Source of the DNA: Xanthomarina spongicola | Lineage (GTDB): Bacteria; Bacteroidota; Bacteroidia; Flavobacteriales; Flavobacteriaceae | NCBI RefSeq assembly: GCF_003148645.1 | Contig: NZ_QGGP01000003.1 | Coordinates: 186,001 to 250,000, forward strand | Direction of reading: 5' to 3' | DNA: 64,000 nucleotides | The notes under the pieces: model-generated | Database searches by the model: none | The model's input: only the letters and a program-made list of their open reading frames with translations | What the model was told of the DNA's origin: nothing | Shown here: piece by piece, positions 38,945-45,951 of the stretch | How positions within the stretch are numbered: position 1 is the first letter of the stretch | Layout: each line of letters begins with the position of its first letter | Made by a program: the position numbers and the translations under genes

Positions 38945-40891
38945 ATGAGCAGCAACAAAGAATTCGAAAGTAGTATTTCATTTGATTTACCTAAAAATCA
39001 ATCAAATGTCATCAAAGTTATTGGTGTTGGAGGTGGAGGTAGCAACGCTATCAATCACATGTTCCAGCAAGGAATAAAAGGAGTAGATTTTGTAATCTGT
39101 AATACAGATGCACAAGCACTTCAAAATAGTGGTGTCCCAAACAAAATTCAATTAGGCTTAAATTTAACCGAAGGTTTAGGTGCAGGTGCAAATCCAGATA
39201 TTGGAGAGAAATCTGCTGTAGAAAGTTTCGAGGACATTCAACGTATGTTAGATTCAAATACCAAAATGGTGTTTATTACTGCAGGAATGGGAGGAGGAAC
39301 TGGTACAGGAGCTGCTCCAATAATTGCTAAAATGGCTAAAGACTTAGACATATTAACTGTTGGAATAGTTACAATGCCATTTCAGTTTGAAGGAAAAATG
39401 CGTATTCAACAAGCACAAATTGGTGTAGAAAAATTAAGAGATGTTGTAGATTCTCTTGTAGTTATAAATAATAACAAACTTCGCGAAGTATATGGGAATT
39501 TAGGTTTTAAGGCTGGTTTCTCTAAAGCAGACGAAGTGCTATCTACTGCTGCTCGTGGTATTGCAGAAGTTATTACACATCACTATACACAAAATATCGA
39601 TTTACGCGATGCTAAAACAGTATTAAGCAATAGTGGAACAGCTATAATGGGTTCTGCAATGTCTTCTGGACAAAATAGAGCTCATGAGGCTATTTCTAAA
39701 GCATTAGATTCACCTTTATTAAACGATAATAAAATAACTGGAGCCAAAAATGTATTGCTGCTAATTGTCTCTGGTTCTCAAGAAATTACTATTGATGAAA
39801 TAGGTGAAATAAACGACCATATTCAAAACGAAGCAGGTCATGGAGCTAACATTATTATGGGTGTTGGTGAAGACGAATCGTTAGAAGAGTCTATTGCTGT
39901 TACAATTATTGCAACGGGTTTTAATATCGATCAGCAAGACGAAATATCTAATACAGAAGCAAAAAAAGTAATTCATGCTTTAGAAGAAGACAAGCCTTTT
40001 GAACAAGATTTATCAAAAAAGGAACAAGCTCCAGCTATTATAACTCCAAATATCGAGTTAGAAGAAAAAAATGAAACACCTATTGTTAAACATACTTTAG
40101 ATTTAACAGAACTAGATGAATTTACTAATCAGAAAAATATTTCAAATGAAAATGAATTAATTCCTACTTCAGAATTAATAAGAAATATTAATGTTGTTTA
40201 TGATGAAGTTCTGGATTCTGTAAAAGAGGAAGATTTTATTATTACTGAAATTCAATCTGAAACAAAAAAGGAAGAACCATTAGAATTAGATGAAGAAGAA
40301 CAACAAATAACTCTAACTTTCGATATGCCTATAAGCGAATCAACTATCGAAAATAAAGATGATGATTTTGTAGTACATGATTTAGAGGAAAACATTAAAA
40401 AAATTCCTGTAAACGACTATGTAGAGCTAATACCTGTTACAGAAACTAACGAACATGGAGAAACCAGATATGCACTTGACGATTATATTGAAATAGAATC
40501 TGGAATTAATAAAAAGCAAAAGCAGGAACAGACTCTAGAAATTGCAGAAGAATTGGACAAGGAAATAGTATTCGAAAAGAAAACTATTAATCAAGAAGAG
40601 TCTGAAGCAGCAACTGAAGAAATAGACCCAATGAATACGCCTATTTCAGAATTGCTAAAAGATAGAGCTGAAGAGCGTAGACGTAAGATGAAAGATTTTA
40701 ATTATAAATTCAATAATTCAAAAATTGACGATATAGAAAAAATTCCAGCTTATAAACGCCAAGGAATCAATCTAGACGAAACACAGCATTCATCTGAATC
40801 TAGTATGTCTGGAACAAGTATTAGTACAGATGATAACGACGATTTACAATTTAGAAGTAATAATTCGTTTTTACACGATAACGTAGATTAA
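38945..40891 (+). CDS. ftsZ: Cell division GTPase FtsZ with long acidic linker
   Basis: FtsZ forms the division ring. The 648-residue protein is much longer than E. coli FtsZ (383). The GTPase core (about residues 15-330) has GVGGGGSNAINHM, the tubulin signature GMGGGTGTGAAPI (about 114) and the KADEVL T7-loop region. A linker of about 265 residues follows, very rich in Glu and Asp. The conserved C-terminal peptide KIPAYKRQGINLD begins near 599, and a 37-residue tail ends in NSFLHDNVD, typical for this group. The gene follows ftsA by 91 bp and ends the dcw cluster at a strong terminator. Confidence 0.96.
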   Translation: MSSNKEFESSISFDLPKNQSNVIKVIGVGGGGSNAINHMFQQGIKGVDFVICNTDAQALQNSGVPNKIQLGLNLTEGLGAGANPDIGEKSAVESFEDIQRMLDSNTKMVFITAGMGGGTGTGAAPIIAKMAKDLDILTVGIVTMPFQFEGKMRIQQAQIGVEKLRDVVDSLVVINNNKLREVYGNLGFKAGFSKADEVLSTAARGIAEVITHHYTQNIDLRDAKTVLSNSGTAIMGSAMSSGQNRAHEAISKALDSPLLNDNKITGAKNVLLLIVSGSQEITIDEIGEINDHIQNEAGHGANIIMGVGEDESLEESIAVTIIATGFNIDQQDEISNTEAKKVIHALEEDKPFEQDLSKKEQAPAIITPNIELEEKNETPIVKHTLDLTELDEFTNQKNISNENELIPTSELIRNINVVYDEVLDSVKEEDFIITEIQSETKKEEPLELDEEEQQITLTFDMPISESTIENKDDDFVVHDLEENIKKIPVNDYVELIPVTETNEHGETRYALDDYIEIESGINKKQKQEQTLEIAEELDKEIVFEKKTINQEESEAATEEIDPMNTPISELLKDRAEERRRKMKDFNYKFNNSKIDDIEKIPAYKRQGINLDETQHSSESSMSGTSISTDDNDDLQFRSNNSFLHDNVD

Positions 40892-40925
40892 TTAATAGCG
40901 ATCAAGTTTAGTGTTTAAGCTTCTT

Positions 40926-40966
40926 GAAAACCTCAAATTATCACTTTGATAATTTTGAGGTTTTCT
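40926..40966 (+). terminator. Intrinsic terminator of the dcw cluster
   Basis: A long hairpin (about 18 bp with one bulged A; arms 40926-40943 and 40947-40965) includes GAAAACCTC and GAGGTTTTC and is followed by a T-rich tract. It lies 34 bp after the ftsZ stop. Confidence 0.88.
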
Positions 40967-41038
40967 AATTTTTAAAACTCACTTAAAAGAAGAATCTTTT
41001 TTTTCTTAGTATCTTCGTGCTTTCCAAAAAATATAAAA

Positions 41039-41488
41039 ATGAGTTTACAACAAGAGGTTATGGCTGCTTTAAAAGAAGCCATGAAAGCTAAAGATCAAAC
41101 AGCATTAACAGCATTAAGAGCTGTAAAATCTGCTATATTATTAGCTCAAACAGAAAGTGGAGCTAAAGAAGAATTAACTGAAGAGCAAGAGCTTAAAATA
41201 TTACAGAAACAAGTAAAACAGCGTAAGGATAGTGCTGCTATATATTTAAAACAAGGTCGTGAAGATTTAGCAGCTCCAGAATTAGCTGAAGCAGAAGTTA
41301 TCAATCAATTTTTACCTGAAGCACTAACGGAAGAAGAAATAGAAAAAGTAGTTGTTATGACTATTGAAAGTGTTGGGGCAGAAGGCATGAAAGATATGGG
41401 AAAAGTTATGGGGATAGTAAGTCAGGAATTAGCTGGTAAAGCAGATGGGAAGACCATTTCTAATATTGTTAGAGGGAAGCTATCTTAA
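41039..41488 (+). CDS. GatB/YqeY domain protein
   Basis: A 149-residue soluble helical protein of the YqeY family, which is related to the C-terminal tRNA-binding part of GatB amidotransferase subunits. Visible are an N-terminal LKEAMKAKDQTALTALRAVKSA helix and the later KADGKTISNIVRGKL end, which is the usual tail. It usually stands alone after ftsZ in Flavobacteriaceae, as here. The molecular role is unproven in this group; a link to tRNA charging is a guess from homology. Confidence 0.9.
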   Translation: MSLQQEVMAALKEAMKAKDQTALTALRAVKSAILLAQTESGAKEELTEEQELKILQKQVKQRKDSAAIYLKQGREDLAAPELAEAEVINQFLPEALTEEEIEKVVVMTIESVGAEGMKDMGKVMGIVSQELAGKADGKTISNIVRGKLS

Positions 41489-41508
41489 TTTCCTAATATA
41501 ATAATTTG

Positions 41509-41537
41509 TGTCACCTTGAACGCAGTCGAAAGGTCAC
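41509..41537. repeat. Dispersed short repeat at the edge of a gene remnant
   Basis: The sequence TGTCACCTTGAACGCAGTCG...AAGGTCAC, with ACCTT/AAGGT arms, is another member of the dispersed family seen at 7471 and 31753. Its right end coincides with the point where the GIY-YIG reading frame is broken off. Confidence 0.7.
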
Positions 41538-41726
41538 GCCGACGATGTTGAAAAGCGTTTAAAAGAACATAATGCAGGAAAAACTAAATCTACAAAAGGG
41601 TATTTACCTTGGAAATTAGTTTACTTTGAAACTTTTAAAACAAAACCAGAAGCAATTCTTCGTGAAAAGTATTTTAAAACTGGAAGTGGGAGAGAGTTTT
41701 TGAATGGAAAAATAATTAGTTATTAA
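41532..41726 (+). pseudogene. Truncated GIY-YIG nuclease remnant
   Basis: Translation of 41532-41726 gives 64 residues that read like the C-terminal two thirds of a small single-domain GIY-YIG (UvrC-like URI) nuclease: DDVEKRLKEHN with the conserved Arg, the KSTKGYLPWKLVYFE segment, and AILREKYFKTGSGREFL with the catalytic-type Glu. The GIY...YIG start is missing, an in-frame TGA lies just upstream at the repeat, and no start codon is available. I call it a decayed gene. It ends one base before tRNA-Arg; small GIY-YIG genes are commonly found beside tRNA genes in Flavobacteriaceae. Confidence 0.82.
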
Positions 41727-41727
41727 T

Positions 41728-41801
41728 GGCCTCGTAGTTCAACTGGATAGAATATCAGATTTCGGCTCTGAGGGTTGGAGGTTCGAATCCTCTCGAGGTC
41801 A
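41728..41801 (+). tRNA. tRNA-Arg(TCG)
   Basis: A full cloverleaf can be drawn: acceptor GGCCTCG with CGAGGTC (one G-U), D-stem GTTC with GAAT, anticodon stem TCAGA with TCTGA around loop TTTCGGC (anticodon TCG), variable GGGTT, T-stem GGAGG with CCTCT around TTCGAAT, and discriminator A. CCA is not encoded. It reads the arginine codon CGA. It lies directly after the GIY-YIG remnant and is followed by a terminator-like hairpin. Confidence 0.95.
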
Positions 41802-41810
41802 CGAATAAAC

Positions 41811-41868
41811 AAAATTCCTAATCGTCAAATCAAGCTCACTTGAATTTGTAAGTTTAGGAATTTTTTTT
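41811..41868 (+). terminator. Terminator-like hairpin after tRNA-Arg
   Basis: AAAATTCCTAA (41811-41821) pairs with TTAGGAATTTT (41854-41864) and a run of Ts follows. The 32-base loop contains its own small stem (CAAG/CTTG). Bases 41869-42015 hold no gene I can support, only a second copy of a 15-base motif from this loop. Confidence 0.7.
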
Positions 41869-41954
41869 CTAAGCCTAGCTTTAAAGGGTCAACTGGTAAA
41901 GCGAAGTTAATTCTAAATATCGCTATGTAAGTAAATTCGCTTGAATTTGTAAGT
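41839..41954 (+). repeat. Pair of 15-bp direct repeats downstream of the tRNA
   Basis: CTTGAATTTGTAAGT occurs at 41839-41853, inside the terminator loop, and again at 41940-41954, 101 bp further on. The flanking bases are also similar (CTCACTTG versus TTCGCTTG). This could mark a duplicated tRNA 3' flank or a former insertion edge. Confidence 0.45.
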
Positions 41955-42015
41955 GCCGTTTTTTCTTTTTTTCAATTTATTTTTTTCTATTATTGTATGA
42001 TTAGAATTTCGTACC

Positions 42016-42885
42016 ATGCTTTTAATTGCCCCAGAACAAGATTATTATATAGGACTATTTATTTTAGTTGTACTGCTTGGGTTTTTACTTGTTATTGTTT
42101 CAATATGGTTGAGACAAATAGCTGTGAGTGTTTTCGATGGTATTGAAATGGGCTCTATATTTATAACAAAACGTCCTGTATTTATTTATTTCTACCCCTT
42201 TTTAAACAAGTTATCGCCAAAGCAAGAAAGCATATTAAAACAACAATTTACCTTTTATAATAGATTGAATAAAAGAAAAAGAGCTTATTTTAAACACAGG
42301 GTAGCTGCTTTTATCAAACAGAAACAATTTGTGGGTAACGATGGGTTTTTAATTACAGATGAAGTAAAAGTGTTGATTTCTGCAACTGCTGTTATGCTTA
42401 CCTTTGGTTTTAGGGATTATATTATTAAATCCATAAAAACAATAATAGTTTATCCAACCCAATATTATTCAACCGTAAATGATGATTATCACAAAGGGGA
42501 ATTCCATGTGAATCTAAAAACATTGGTGTTGTCTTGGGATAATTTTATGGATGGATTTAGAATAGAAGACGATAAATTAAATCTGGCTATTCATGAGTTT
42601 GCACATGCCATTCATTTTAACAGTATATACCAAAACGATATAAATTCGGTTATATTTTTGGATACCTTCAACGAACTGAGAGAATTACTTTCAAATAACG
42701 ATAGCTTGAGGTCTCGTTTGGTTCACTCCGAATATTTAAGAAATTATGCATTTACTAACGACTTTGAGTTGCTAGCCGTTATTTTAGAAACCTTTATTGA
42801 ATCTCCTAATGAATTTAAAAAGTATTTTCCTAAAATTTATGGTCTGGTAAAACAAATGCTAAATTTCAATTTCTCTGGATATTAA
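42016..42885 (+). CDS. Membrane-anchored MtfA-like zinc peptidase (M90)
   Basis: A 289-residue protein with a hydrophobic N-terminal segment (residues 11-32) followed by a domain like the E. coli Mlc-titration factor MtfA, a zinc aminopeptidase. The zinc motif HEFAH is at 193-197, preceded by LNLAI, and the third-ligand helix FELLAVILETFIESP (Glu251/Glu258) follows about 55 residues later, as in M90. E. coli MtfA is soluble, so the membrane anchor is a group-specific addition. It converges on the glycosyltransferase gene with a gap of 21 bp; no functional link to it is evident. Confidence 0.85.
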   Translation: MLLIAPEQDYYIGLFILVVLLGFLLVIVSIWLRQIAVSVFDGIEMGSIFITKRPVFIYFYPFLNKLSPKQESILKQQFTFYNRLNKRKRAYFKHRVAAFIKQKQFVGNDGFLITDEVKVLISATAVMLTFGFRDYIIKSIKTIIVYPTQYYSTVNDDYHKGEFHVNLKTLVLSWDNFMDGFRIEDDKLNLAIHEFAHAIHFNSIYQNDINSVIFLDTFNELRELLSNNDSLRSRLVHSEYLRNYAFTNDFELLAVILETFIESPNEFKKYFPKIYGLVKQMLNFNFSGY

Positions 42886-42906
42886 TTGAAATATTTAGTG
42901 TTTCTA

Positions 42907-45003
42907 TTATATTTCTTGACAACATACGTTATTGTGATTTTTGAAATTAGGAATAATAAAAATAATGTGTTGTTGTTTTAAAACGTCCAACACTAATTTT
43001 ATGTTTTCATCATTTGTATCTATTAACTCCTCATCTTTCAATAGTGTTTCAACTTGAGACTTCATGTTTTTGTTATGATATTCCAATAAAAATTCGTTGT
43101 CGTAAAGTTTTATCAAACAATCGTTTTTGCCAAAATCCAGTGTAGCTTGTGGGTTTGTTTTTAAAATAGATTCTTCATTAGAATAGGCTTTTTGTAACAC
43201 TTTGTAAAGAGCTTCAAGAACCCTGTTGATAGTTACGGAATTTAAACAAATTTTATGTTCGCAATTCAAGATAACATCGTAATTACATCTAATGTTGCAC
43301 ACACCTTTTTTGCCCCATATCAATTCGTTGTATTGGGCAAAGCTTCCCCAACTTCCAGGACCAGTTGGGCCATAAATACCTACTGTAGGAATATTATAGG
43401 CTCCAGCAACATGTGTAATTCCAGCATCATTACCAATGTGGAACAATGCACCAGATAAAGCTTCTCCAACGTCATCCATTCCACCAGTAATATAACTAAC
43501 ATGTGTCATGGGTTTAGTGAAGTAAGATTTAATTTCAGGATCATTAGGTCCCATTATTATCTTACAATCTAAATGTGGATATATAATGGCTAATCTTTCA
43601 ATTAGTTGTGCATATTTTTCAGTTGGCCATATTTTTAATAAAAATCCTGCACCATGATGAACTACAAAATGCTTCTTAGTTATTGTTTTTGTTTTTGCAA
43701 AATATGGAAAACCATAATATTCACTACTTATCTCAATATGCAGCTTTGCAACTGTATCTATATAATGTTGTATAGCATGTTGCTTTACTTTTTTGTGGGT
43801 TGGGTATTTTAGTGCATGAGGCAAATCAAAACCTCTAAAAGCTGGGTAATTACCTAATTCATATATGTTGTCAAATATATTTTCTTGCTTCTTTGCATCC
43901 TCTTCGTTTATAACTAATATGTTTTTTAGGTGTTTAGAAAAAAAAGGCACTAATCTTGGTGCAACAGCAAAACTTAAACTATCTGAAACATTGGCTAATT
44001 TATTTATTGCTGGAATTGCAAAGAATATATCGCCTAAACCACCATAGCTTTTATAAACCAAAACTTTTCCTAATGACTTACTTTTGTTCTGTTTTTTGTT
44101 ATTTAATATAGTGTCAATTTCTTTCCAAAAATCAACTAATACAGCTTTCATTTCATCAATGGCTTTTGCTTTGTTGTCTGGGTAAAAATCAAATGAAAAA
44201 GTTCCTATCTTATCGTTAGAAATAATTTTGCAACCAGAAAGGAAAGCTTCTGCTGCTAATCTACCAGATGGTTCAGGCCAAACAGGTTGGCAAAAAAAAG
44301 TTTTTGTTCGACCTAGAATATTTAATACTTCATTATTAGAAATCGGTTCATGAAACTCAACATTATTAGGAATTATTTGTCTTAAATAATTTTTGCCATA
44401 AACAGGAAATTTTTTTTCTGGATGCTTTTCTGCAAATTCTATGTATGCTTTTCCTCCTTTCAAATAATTTAAATCTCCAAAAAATGGAATGACATCATCA
44501 ATTTTGTTTTTACTGATATTTAGATTATCGACATCTACTGTTGGAGGATATGTTTTATAGTTTTTTATAGCTTCACCATAAAAATCATAGTGAGCTTCAT
44601 AATGTTTTGGAGATTGAAAAATGTTAAGTATTGCATTAGCAAATAACTTTCTGTATATATGAAACTTATCGGGATTACAACAACTCTTTATTGATCTGTC
44701 TACTGTACAAAGGATATTTCTTCTAATACAAAAATTATAGTCAAATTCTATTTTTATGTATGGTATAGATAATGATAATATAAAGTCAATCAATTCTAAT
44801 TCAAAAGGGCATCTAGATGTACTATTAACTACTAATAAATTAGATTTTAAAATATTTTTCTTCGTGATTTCGAAATCCTTGAGATTTTCTGTAAGAATAT
44901 TGTAGTTTAAATTTGAGCCAGTTGAGATTAATTGATTTATAGTAAGTTCTGCACCTCTTGGAGTATTTAAAGAGGTGTCGTGTAAAAAAAGAATGTTATT
45001 CAA
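42907..45003 (-). CDS. Two-domain glycosyltransferase (GT4-like plus GT9-like fusion)
   Basis: A 698-residue protein with no signal peptide. Residues 1-305 look like a GT-B enzyme of GT4 type: RGAELTINQL near the start, a FFGDLNYLKGGKAY strand, and the E-x7-E motif in WPEPSGRLAAEAFLSG (Glu244/Glu252). Residues 312-605 are a GT9 heptosyltransferase-like domain (VYKSYGGLGDIFFAIPAI, HHGAGFLLKIWP at 449, HIGNDAGITHVAGAY at 522) with a CX3CX7CX4C cluster (569, 573, 581, 586), comparable to the metal-binding cysteines of protein O-heptosyltransferases and to cysteines in other GT9 enzymes. The last 90 residues match nothing I know and end in a Cys-Cys pair. The start is TTG. It lies 58 bp behind the DGYYX-repeat lipoprotein on the same strand, so glycosylation of that protein is a reasonable but unproven role. 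Confidence 0.82.
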   Translation of the reverse strand: MNNILFLHDTSLNTPRGAELTINQLISTGSNLNYNILTENLKDFEITKKNILKSNLLVVNSTSRCPFELELIDFILSLSIPYIKIEFDYNFCIRRNILCTVDRSIKSCCNPDKFHIYRKLFANAILNIFQSPKHYEAHYDFYGEAIKNYKTYPPTVDVDNLNISKNKIDDVIPFFGDLNYLKGGKAYIEFAEKHPEKKFPVYGKNYLRQIIPNNVEFHEPISNNEVLNILGRTKTFFCQPVWPEPSGRLAAEAFLSGCKIISNDKIGTFSFDFYPDNKAKAIDEMKAVLVDFWKEIDTILNNKKQNKSKSLGKVLVYKSYGGLGDIFFAIPAINKLANVSDSLSFAVAPRLVPFFSKHLKNILVINEEDAKKQENIFDNIYELGNYPAFRGFDLPHALKYPTHKKVKQHAIQHYIDTVAKLHIEISSEYYGFPYFAKTKTITKKHFVVHHGAGFLLKIWPTEKYAQLIERLAIIYPHLDCKIIMGPNDPEIKSYFTKPMTHVSYITGGMDDVGEALSGALFHIGNDAGITHVAGAYNIPTVGIYGPTGPGSWGSFAQYNELIWGKKGVCNIRCNYDVILNCEHKICLNSVTINRVLEALYKVLQKAYSNEESILKTNPQATLDFGKNDCLIKLYDNEFLLEYHNKNMKSQVETLLKDEELIDTNDENIKLVLDVLKQQHIIFIIPNFKNHNNVCCQEI

Positions 45004-45061
45004 GGCATAAGTAATTTAGACTCAAGAGTAAGAGTCAGTTTAATCAATTCAACAATTCTCC

Positions 45062-45325
45062 TTAATAACCATCACAATAGTATCCATCGTCATAGTAACC
45101 ATCACAATAGTATCCATCATCATAATATCCATCGTCATAATATCCATCATCATAATAACCATCATCGTAGTATCCATCATCATAATACCCATCTCCATAA
45201 TAGCCGTCGTTAAAGGAATCATCATCATCACTGCTGCAAGAAGTAGCAATAGAAGCTGTAATTGAAATAGCAGAAATAGCTAATAATGCCTTTCCTGATT
45301 TTTTTAAAAAATGCCTCCTATTCAT
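45062..45325 (-). CDS. Tat-type surface lipoprotein with DGYYX pentapeptide repeats
   Basis: An 87-residue protein. Residues 1-30 form a twin-arginine-like signal (NRRHFLKKSGK, then a hydrophobic stretch) ending in a lipobox with Cys30. CSSDDDD follows, resembling the Ser/Asp-rich lipoprotein export signal that sends Bacteroidota lipoproteins to the cell surface. Residues 40-87 are nine DGYYX pentapeptides plus a final DGY; X is Gly, then Asp five times, then Cys, Asp, Cys. No family is known to me. A good promoter stands upstream and a two-domain glycosyltransferase gene follows 58 bp downstream. The reading frame is supported by the perfect signal sequence, codon-level variation that keeps the amino acids, and the promoter. 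Tyrosines or cysteines could be modified; function unknown. Confidence 0.82.
   Translation of the reverse strand: MNRRHFLKKSGKALLAISAISITASIATSCSSDDDDSFNDGYYGDGYYDDGYYDDGYYDDGYYDDGYYDDGYYCDGYYDDGYYCDGY
45065..45208 (-). repeat. 15-bp tandem repeat array coding for DGYYX
   Basis: Nine full units plus nine bases of a 15-bp repeat (minus-strand type GATGGATAYTAYGAT, with third-base changes) encode the pentapeptide array. Units differ mainly at synonymous positions. Such arrays can change length by slippage while keeping the frame. Confidence 0.92.
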
Positions 45326-45343
45326 AACAAAATGATTTGTTAA

Positions 45344-45374
45344 CTAAGTTAGAAAAAAATTCAATAAACACAAA
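45344..45374 (-). promoter_or_regulatory. Promoter of the repeat lipoprotein-glycosyltransferase unit
   Basis: On the minus strand a -33 TTTG (45374-45371) is followed, after exactly 19 bp, by TAACTTAG (45351-45344), which matches the TAnnTTTG -7 consensus in all but one base. The start codon lies 18 bp downstream. Spacing and boxes are as in established Bacteroidota promoters. Confidence 0.7.
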
Positions 45375-45486
45375 ATGTTTTTTTTGTAACGAAAAATGTA
45401 GAAAATTAGTATTAACACTGACATTTATCATGGTTTTTAAGGGTTCCAATTCATAACTTTATTACTGAATTTAAAACCAAGATAAG

Positions 45487-45906
45487 ATGAAACGTAGAAC
45501 ACCAATTTCAGACATAATGACCAAAGAAGTCATTACATTAAATCATACAGACGATTTAGAAACTGCAGAGCGTATATTTAAAACTAAAAAAATTAGACAT
45601 ATACCTGTAGTGAGTGGCGAAAAAATTATTGGCATGCTAAGCTATACAGATTTGTTACGTATTAGTTTTGCCGATGCTATAGATGAAGATGAAGATTCTG
45701 TAGATACTGTAGTATATAATATGTTTACTATAGAACAGGTAATGGCAAAAAATTTAGTAAGTGTAACATCAACAACATTAATTAAAGAAGTGGCTGAAAT
45801 TTTATCAAAAAGAGAATTTCATGCTCTACCAGTTGTAGATAATGATAAGTTAGTAGGTATTGTTACTACAACAGATTTAATTAACTATCTTATAGAACAA
45901 TTCTAA
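45487..45906 (+). CDS. CBS-domain pair protein
   Basis: A 139-residue protein made of two CBS domains (about 8-60 and 77-135), with the usual ISDIMTKEVITL and VMAKNLVSVTS starts and two TTDLINYL-like ends. Stand-alone CBS pairs bind adenine nucleotides and act as energy or redox sensors for partners. No partner is evident. A bidirectional terminator separates it from convergent rpe. Confidence 0.9.
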   Translation: MKRRTPISDIMTKEVITLNHTDDLETAERIFKTKKIRHIPVVSGEKIIGMLSYTDLLRISFADAIDEDEDSVDTVVYNMFTIEQVMAKNLVSVTSTTLIKEVAEILSKREFHALPVVDNDKLVGIVTTTDLINYLIEQF

Positions 45907-45920
45907 CTAATTAATAGTTA

Positions 45921-45951
45921 AAAAAAAAGACTCCAATTGGAGTCTTTTTTT
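45921..45951. terminator. Bidirectional intrinsic terminator
   Basis: AAAAAAAAGACTCC, loop AATT, GGAGTCTTTTTTT: a strong stem flanked by A- and T-runs between convergent CBS and rpe genes. The rpe stop codon lies in its T-run. Confidence 0.92.

Noticed and set aside
41880-41915. tRNA-like stretch resembling a D-arm after tRNA-Arg
   Set aside because: No acceptor, anticodon or T-stem can be paired; only a chance resemblance or unreadable decay.
45019-45036. 5-bp hairpin GACTC/GAGTC between the repeat lipoprotein and glycosyltransferase genes
   Set aside because: Too weak for a terminator; it does not argue against co-transcription.
45065-45208. Possible CRISPR-like array
   Set aside because: Units are contiguous without spacers, in frame and protein-coding, and no cas genes are near.
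45049-45249. Met/Asp-rich reading frame overlapping the repeat lipoprotein gene
   Set aside because: It is the other-frame reading of the 15-bp array; the 45062-45325 frame has a proper signal sequence, lipobox and promoter.
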